A stretch of 64,000 nt of DNA from Erwinia sorbitola (GTDB taxonomy: Bacteria; Pseudomonadota; Gammaproteobacteria; Enterobacterales; Enterobacteriaceae). The notes under the pieces were generated by a model, which ran no database searches, was not told the origin of the DNA, and was given only the letters and a program-made list of their open reading frames with translations. The DNA lies in the NCBI RefSeq assembly GCF_009738185.1, contig NZ_CP046509.1, forward strand, positions 2,297,501-2,361,500, given 5' to 3'. Positions 60,943 through 64,000 of this stretch are shown here, piece after piece. The first letter of the stretch is position 1. Each line of letters starts with the position of its first letter. The position numbers were made by a program, and so were the translations under genes.

Positions 60943-61754
60943 GATTTTTCTCCCTGTGCCCAGGGGAAGCACAGCCGGTTCAAATGACGCAGCCCGAGAT
61001 CCATCAGCCACGCCAGCAGGGTGATCCAGATGACATAAGGCAGGATCACATCCATCGCCATATAGCGGCGTACGAGGAAAATGCGATACCCCAGTCCGGC
61101 GGTGGATGAGATTGCTTCTGCGGAGATTAAAAACAGCCAGGCAGAACCAAGCAGCAGGCGCAGTGAGGTCAGCAGCCGGGTCAGCAGCAGCGGCAGCACT
61201 ACCCGCAACACCACCGTCCAGCTGTTGGCTCCAAGGGTTTGCGCTTTGATCACTATCTCTGGGGGGATTTCCCGCGCCCGCTGTTCGAGGTCACGTGCCA
61301 GCATCGGCGTAATGCCGATAACGATCAGCATTATTTTCGACAGCTCATCAAGACCAAAGACGATAAACAGCACCGGCAGCATTGCCAGCGGCGGCACCAT
61401 CGATACGACGGTCATAAATGATGACATTGGCGAGCGCCACATCGGAAATACCCCGGAGGCGATGCCAAAGCACAGTCCAAGCAGTGACGCGATGCCCAGA
61501 CCAATCAGCAGCCTGCCGAGGCTGGCAGCAGTATCCATCCACAGCAGATAATCACCGCTGCGTTTATCTGCTGTAAAAGCCATGCGCCATACGGCATCAG
61601 CCATTTGTCCGATCCCAGGCAGCAGTTTGTCATGGGGATTAGCCTCAAGCCGCACGGCAGAACCGATAAAATAGGCGGCTATCACCAGCACAAACGGCAG
61701 CAGAACCAGCATCAGGTGTACACCCTTTTCAGGATGTCGATTAATTTGCCGCAT
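60939..61754 (-). CDS. ABC transporter permease (SsuC/TauC type)
   Basis: A 271-residue permease with six hydrophobic segments and an EAA-type loop in LEQRAREIPPEIVIKAQTLGANSWTV. GAGGAGG lies 6 bases before the ATG. It forms the channel of the importer. Confidence 0.9.
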   Translation of the reverse strand: MRQINRHPEKGVHLMLVLLPFVLVIAAYFIGSAVRLEANPHDKLLPGIGQMADAVWRMAFTADKRSGDYLLWMDTAASLGRLLIGLGIASLLGLCFGIASGVFPMWRSPMSSFMTVVSMVPPLAMLPVLFIVFGLDELSKIMLIVIGITPMLARDLEQRAREIPPEIVIKAQTLGANSWTVVLRVVLPLLLTRLLTSLRLLLGSAWLFLISAEAISSTAGLGYRIFLVRRYMAMDVILPYVIWITLLAWLMDLGLRHLNRLCFPWAQGEKS

Positions 61755-61778
61755 CGTGTGGCCTCCTCTGGATAATCA

Positions 61779-62837
61779 TCACAGCGTGCCGGCGGCGGCC
61801 ATTTTGAGGTAGCTGTCGTCAAAGCGCAGTTTGATATTGCTGCTGTCGCCCAGGGTGACGTTGCCGGGGAAGCTGATGCCGATAAAGTCGGCACTTTGCG
61901 CCCCATCGCCCAGCAGGCCTTTTTCAAAGGAGAAGTTAGCTACGCGCTGCATGGTTTTCGCCAGTTCCGCATCGCTGACAAATTTAAGGTTGTCGGCCGG
62001 GGTATAGAACAGATGGGTGGTTTTCAGCTGTGCCTGATAACCACTGAGATCGGTTCCGGACGCTGCCGCCATTGCGTTTAACGCGTTTTTATCCCCCGCT
62101 TTCATCTGCGCCATCATTTCATACCATGCCCCGGTCAGCGCTTTGCCCAGCGCCGGGTTGTCTTTTAATACAGCGCTGTTAACTACCATCATATCGATCA
62201 GTTCGCCGGGTACCTGGGAGGATTCGAAGACTTCGCTGGTATTAGGGGTGTTTTTGATTACAGAGAGCTGTGGATTCCAGGCCACGGCAGCCTGCACACC
62301 GTTAGTGGCAAAGGCGGAGACAATATCCGCATCGGAGGTGTTAACAACGGTTACGTCCTTTTCACGCAACCCGGCTTTTTCAAGGCCGCGTACCAGCAGG
62401 TAATGCGATACCGACAGTTCAGGCAGATAGACCTTCATCCCTTTCAGGTCTTTCAGTGTTTTGCCTTTGCCTTTCAGCACCACGCCGTCGTTACCCTCAG
62501 AATAGCTGCCGAGGATCAGTGCGGTGGAGTCAACGCCTCCGGCGGCAGGGATCGTCAGGGCATCCATATTGGTCATCGTGCAACCATCGAACTGTCCGGC
62601 AGTGTACTGGTTAATGGATTCGATATAGTCGTTAAGCTGGGTAACGTGGATTTTGATACCGTATTTCGCCGCCCATTTATCGATAATTCCGGAGGTGGCA
62701 ATCTGGCCCCACGGCATCCAGCCTGCATAGATAGTCCAGCAGACATTAAACTCTTTCTTAGGTGCGGCCTGGGAAGGAAGCGCAACAAGTGCGGAAAAAC
62801 CGAGAAGACAGACGCTCAGGAGATGGGATAGTTTCAT
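61779..62837 (-). CDS. ABC transporter substrate-binding protein (SsuA/NitT type)
   Basis: About 352 residues, a type that is commonly labelled a putative urea ABC transporter binding protein when next to urea carboxylase genes. The signal peptide ends ALPSQAAPK. Motifs are WTIYAGWMPWGQIATSG, the NMDALTIPAAGG pocket and AAVAWNPQLS. I chose the ATG at 62837 (GAGGT 5 bases upstream) over 62882, which lies in the riboswitch terminator. Given the riboswitch, guanidine or a guanidino compound is the likely ligand; this is inference. Confidence 0.9.
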   Translation of the reverse strand: MKLSHLLSVCLLGFSALVALPSQAAPKKEFNVCWTIYAGWMPWGQIATSGIIDKWAAKYGIKIHVTQLNDYIESINQYTAGQFDGCTMTNMDALTIPAAGGVDSTALILGSYSEGNDGVVLKGKGKTLKDLKGMKVYLPELSVSHYLLVRGLEKAGLREKDVTVVNTSDADIVSAFATNGVQAAVAWNPQLSVIKNTPNTSEVFESSQVPGELIDMMVVNSAVLKDNPALGKALTGAWYEMMAQMKAGDKNALNAMAAASGTDLSGYQAQLKTTHLFYTPADNLKFVSDAELAKTMQRVANFSFEKGLLGDGAQSADFIGISFPGNVTLGDSSNIKLRFDDSYLKMAAAGTL

Positions 62838-62857
62838 GGTTGACCTCTGGTGGTGGC

Positions 62858-62985
62858 AAAAAAAACGGGCAGCGCGACACACAAGGGTGTTGCTCTCTCC
62901 CGGGCTTTTCTCCCGCCGTGTAACCCCAACCGAGGTCGCCAGCTCTCGGACCAGTCATCCACCGAGTGGACCGGAACCCTAGCCT
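62858..62985 (-). promoter_or_regulatory. guanidine-I (ykkC) riboswitch with terminator platform
   Basis: On the minus strand the conserved elements appear in order: CTAGGGTTCCGG (62982-62971), CTGGTCCGAGAG (62954-62943), then ACACGGCGGGA (62921-62911) leading into GAAAAGCCCGGGAGA. Downstream a CGGG...CCCG hairpin with an inner ACAC/GTGT pairing runs into eight T residues (62865-62858), 20 bases before the binding-protein ATG. Ligand binding should hold the CGGG of the aptamer 3' side and block the terminator, turning the operon on. Confidence 0.93.
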
Positions 62986-63033
62986 GCTATTGTATTCAGT
63001 GATCGGTATTGCGCTGCTGCATAGAAGGGATAA

Positions 63034-63049
63034 AGCAAGAGTTGTGCCA
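63034..63049 (-). promoter_or_regulatory. sigma54 promoter of the guanidine operon
   Basis: On the minus strand it reads TGGCACAACTCTTGCT, matching TGGCACG-N4-TTGCW at every position but one, with exact -24/-12 spacing. The predicted start is near 63023, about 38 bases before the riboswitch. Confidence 0.82.
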
Positions 63050-63133
63050 GAGTGAAGTTGCTGAATAAACCTGGGGTTATTGCTGTTCTACAGAGGCTGA
63101 CGATCTTAAATGGGGCATCATTTTCTTGCAGGT

Positions 63134-63150
63134 TGCATCAGAAGTGTGCA
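63134..63150. promoter_or_regulatory. NtrC-like enhancer site
   Basis: TGCACACTTCTGATGCA (minus strand) matches 13 of 17 positions of the NtrC consensus TGCACCATTTTGGTGCA. Its centre is about 120 bases upstream of the predicted sigma54 start, a usual NtrC distance. Confidence 0.6.
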
Positions 63151-63234
63151 GCGGGATATGGCCGCCAGCAGGGTACTGGCAGCGAGTTCAATCAGTCAGC
63201 AGATGTTTTGCTGGTAAGCTGATGAGGAAACAGA

Positions 63235-64000
63235 TCAAGCCTCGTCATCTTTCTCGCCCAGCGCCAGCGTCTCCTTCCTGACGCGTTCAATATGAATGGT
63301 CAAAAACATACGCTCCTCATTACCCAGCGTATAGTTATAGTTTTTCATCACATGGCGATCGATTTTTTCAACGCATTTATAGGCTTCCGGATAACGATCG
63401 CGTACCACATCATGCAGAGACTCATCATCACTATATACGCCTCGCTTCCCCAGCATTCGCTGGGAAAAAAACTTCAGATGGGTGACAAAACGGTTATAAC
63501 TGAGCGCATCGGTCTGGTAATCAAGCTGTAGCTGATACTTCACAATATGCAGGATCTCCTGCATAAATTTCGTGATATGCATTACCGCAGGCATTTCGCT
63601 GCCCAGCTGGGCATTCACCAGGTGCAAAGCGATAAAACCCGCTTCGTCTTCAGGTAGTCGTACTTTCAGACGTTTTTCAATAATATCCAGTGCAGACAGT
63701 CCGATTGCATACTCTTTCGGGTAGAGGCTACGAATTTCCCATTGTAAAACATTGCGGATTGGCAAATTTTGCTGATGGCGCGTCAGGGCGAAGTTCACAT
63801 GATCGGTGAGCGCAATTGCCAGGCTGTCATGCAGCGTGGTCGCCAGTTGCTCGCGGGCCAGGGCAATAATACATTCGGAGGCGATCACCACTTCCAGCGG
63901 GATTTCCGATAACATTTCGCTCAGACGCCCACTAAGCTCGTGACTTTTCAGAGCAAAGGTTTTTTCAACCAGGGCAGGATCCAGCTCGTCTCCGCTGCGT
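63235..64000 (-). CDS. BglG/LicT-family antiterminator, cut at the window edge
   Basis: About 255 residues are visible; the frame stays open to the right edge, so the N-terminal part of the RNA-binding domain is missing. The visible N-terminal part, SHELSGRLSEMLSEIPLEVV, leads into two PRD domains: PRD1 with LTDHVNFALTRH (phosphorylatable His) and EAGFIALHLVNAQ, and PRD2 with YNRFVTHLKFF and EERMFLTIHIERVR. Such proteins bind an RAT hairpin and let transcription through PTS sugar operons, controlled by phosphorylation from EII and HPr. The target operon must lie outside the window. Confidence 0.9.
   Translation of the reverse strand, partial: RSGDELDPALVEKTFALKSHELSGRLSEMLSEIPLEVVIASECIIALAREQLATTLHDSLAIALTDHVNFALTRHQQNLPIRNVLQWEIRSLYPKEYAIGLSALDIIEKRLKVRLPEDEAGFIALHLVNAQLGSEMPAVMHITKFMQEILHIVKYQLQLDYQTDALSYNRFVTHLKFFSQRMLGKRGVYSDDESLHDVVRDRYPEAYKCVEKIDRHVMKNYNYTLGNEERMFLTIHIERVRKETLALGEKDDEA

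Noticed and set aside
1..64000. CRISPR arrays, tRNA or rRNA genes, insertion sequences, integrases and prophage genes
   Set aside because: None were recognised. No repeat-spacer pattern, cloverleaf with a CCA-type end, transposase or recombinase frame was seen on either strand.

Overview
The window looks like chromosome of an enterobacterium, most likely Erwiniaceae (Erwinia or Pantoea). The support is protein-level recognition of close relatives of enterobacterial genes (YdcF, Mqo, GlsB, SotB, a BLUF-EAL photoreceptor, a SoxS-sized AraC regulator, SrfABC), moderate GC content, tight operons and ordinary AGGAG-type ribosome binding sites. Neither edge is a natural boundary: a DUF421 (YcaP-type) gene is cut at the left edge and a BglG-type antiterminator at the right edge.

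Layout. 1-1.5 kb: DUF421 tail, a GFA zinc protein and a small Cys-rich protein. 1.5-10.4 kb: a carbohydrate ABC importer locus split into four transcription units (binding protein plus two permeases; acetyltransferase plus ATPase; BadF-type amino-sugar kinase plus ROK regulator; Gfo/Idh/MocA oxidoreductase), which points to an N-acetyl- or amino-sugar-containing substrate. 10.4-13 kb: BluF, a DUF4385 protein and a 55-residue zinc-ribbon protein. 13-21.6 kb: an 8.6 kb cyclic beta-1,2-glucan synthase. 21.6-28.5 kb: LysR regulator, YdcF, and an alcohol/aldehyde dehydrogenase pair with a sigma54 promoter and a divergent AcoR-like activator. 28.8-31.5 kb: mqo and two paralogous lipoproteins. 31.8-32.4 kb: two unannotated short genes for double-glycine-leader peptides. 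32.6-41.2 kb: a Vat/CatB-type acetyltransferase, the srfABC operon and a barnase/barstar pair. 41.3-46.3 kb: an orphan sugar-binding protein, a small membrane protein, a lysozyme-like protein with a membrane partner lying between two copies of the 3' end of an AEC transporter gene, and an AI-2E-family transporter. 46.4-49.7 kb: a MetNIQ-type importer with an iron oxygenase. 50-55 kb: AraC and Rrf2 regulators, an oxidoreductase, GlsB and SotB. 55-63 kb: a guanidine-degradation operon behind a guanidine-I (ykkC) riboswitch, with a sigma54 promoter and an NtrC-like site upstream.

The most striking item is the pair of very short genes at 31907-32324 (minus strand). Each encodes a peptide with a 15-residue leader ending in SGG, and each has its own strong ribosome binding site. 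They share a promoter with a near-consensus CRP site at the class II position and end in a bidirectional terminator. Both core peptides carry back-to-back GxxxG motifs, the hallmark of two-peptide class IIb bacteriocins, which makes this a candidate two-peptide microcin. No immunity gene or exporter is recognisable in the window. The second notable item is the 1.4 kb effector/immunity-like cassette bounded by a 76-78 bp duplication of the AEC gene's 3' end. The third is the layered control (sigma54, NtrC-like site, riboswitch) of guanidine use. All functional names come from recognising protein families by eye; no searches were run.
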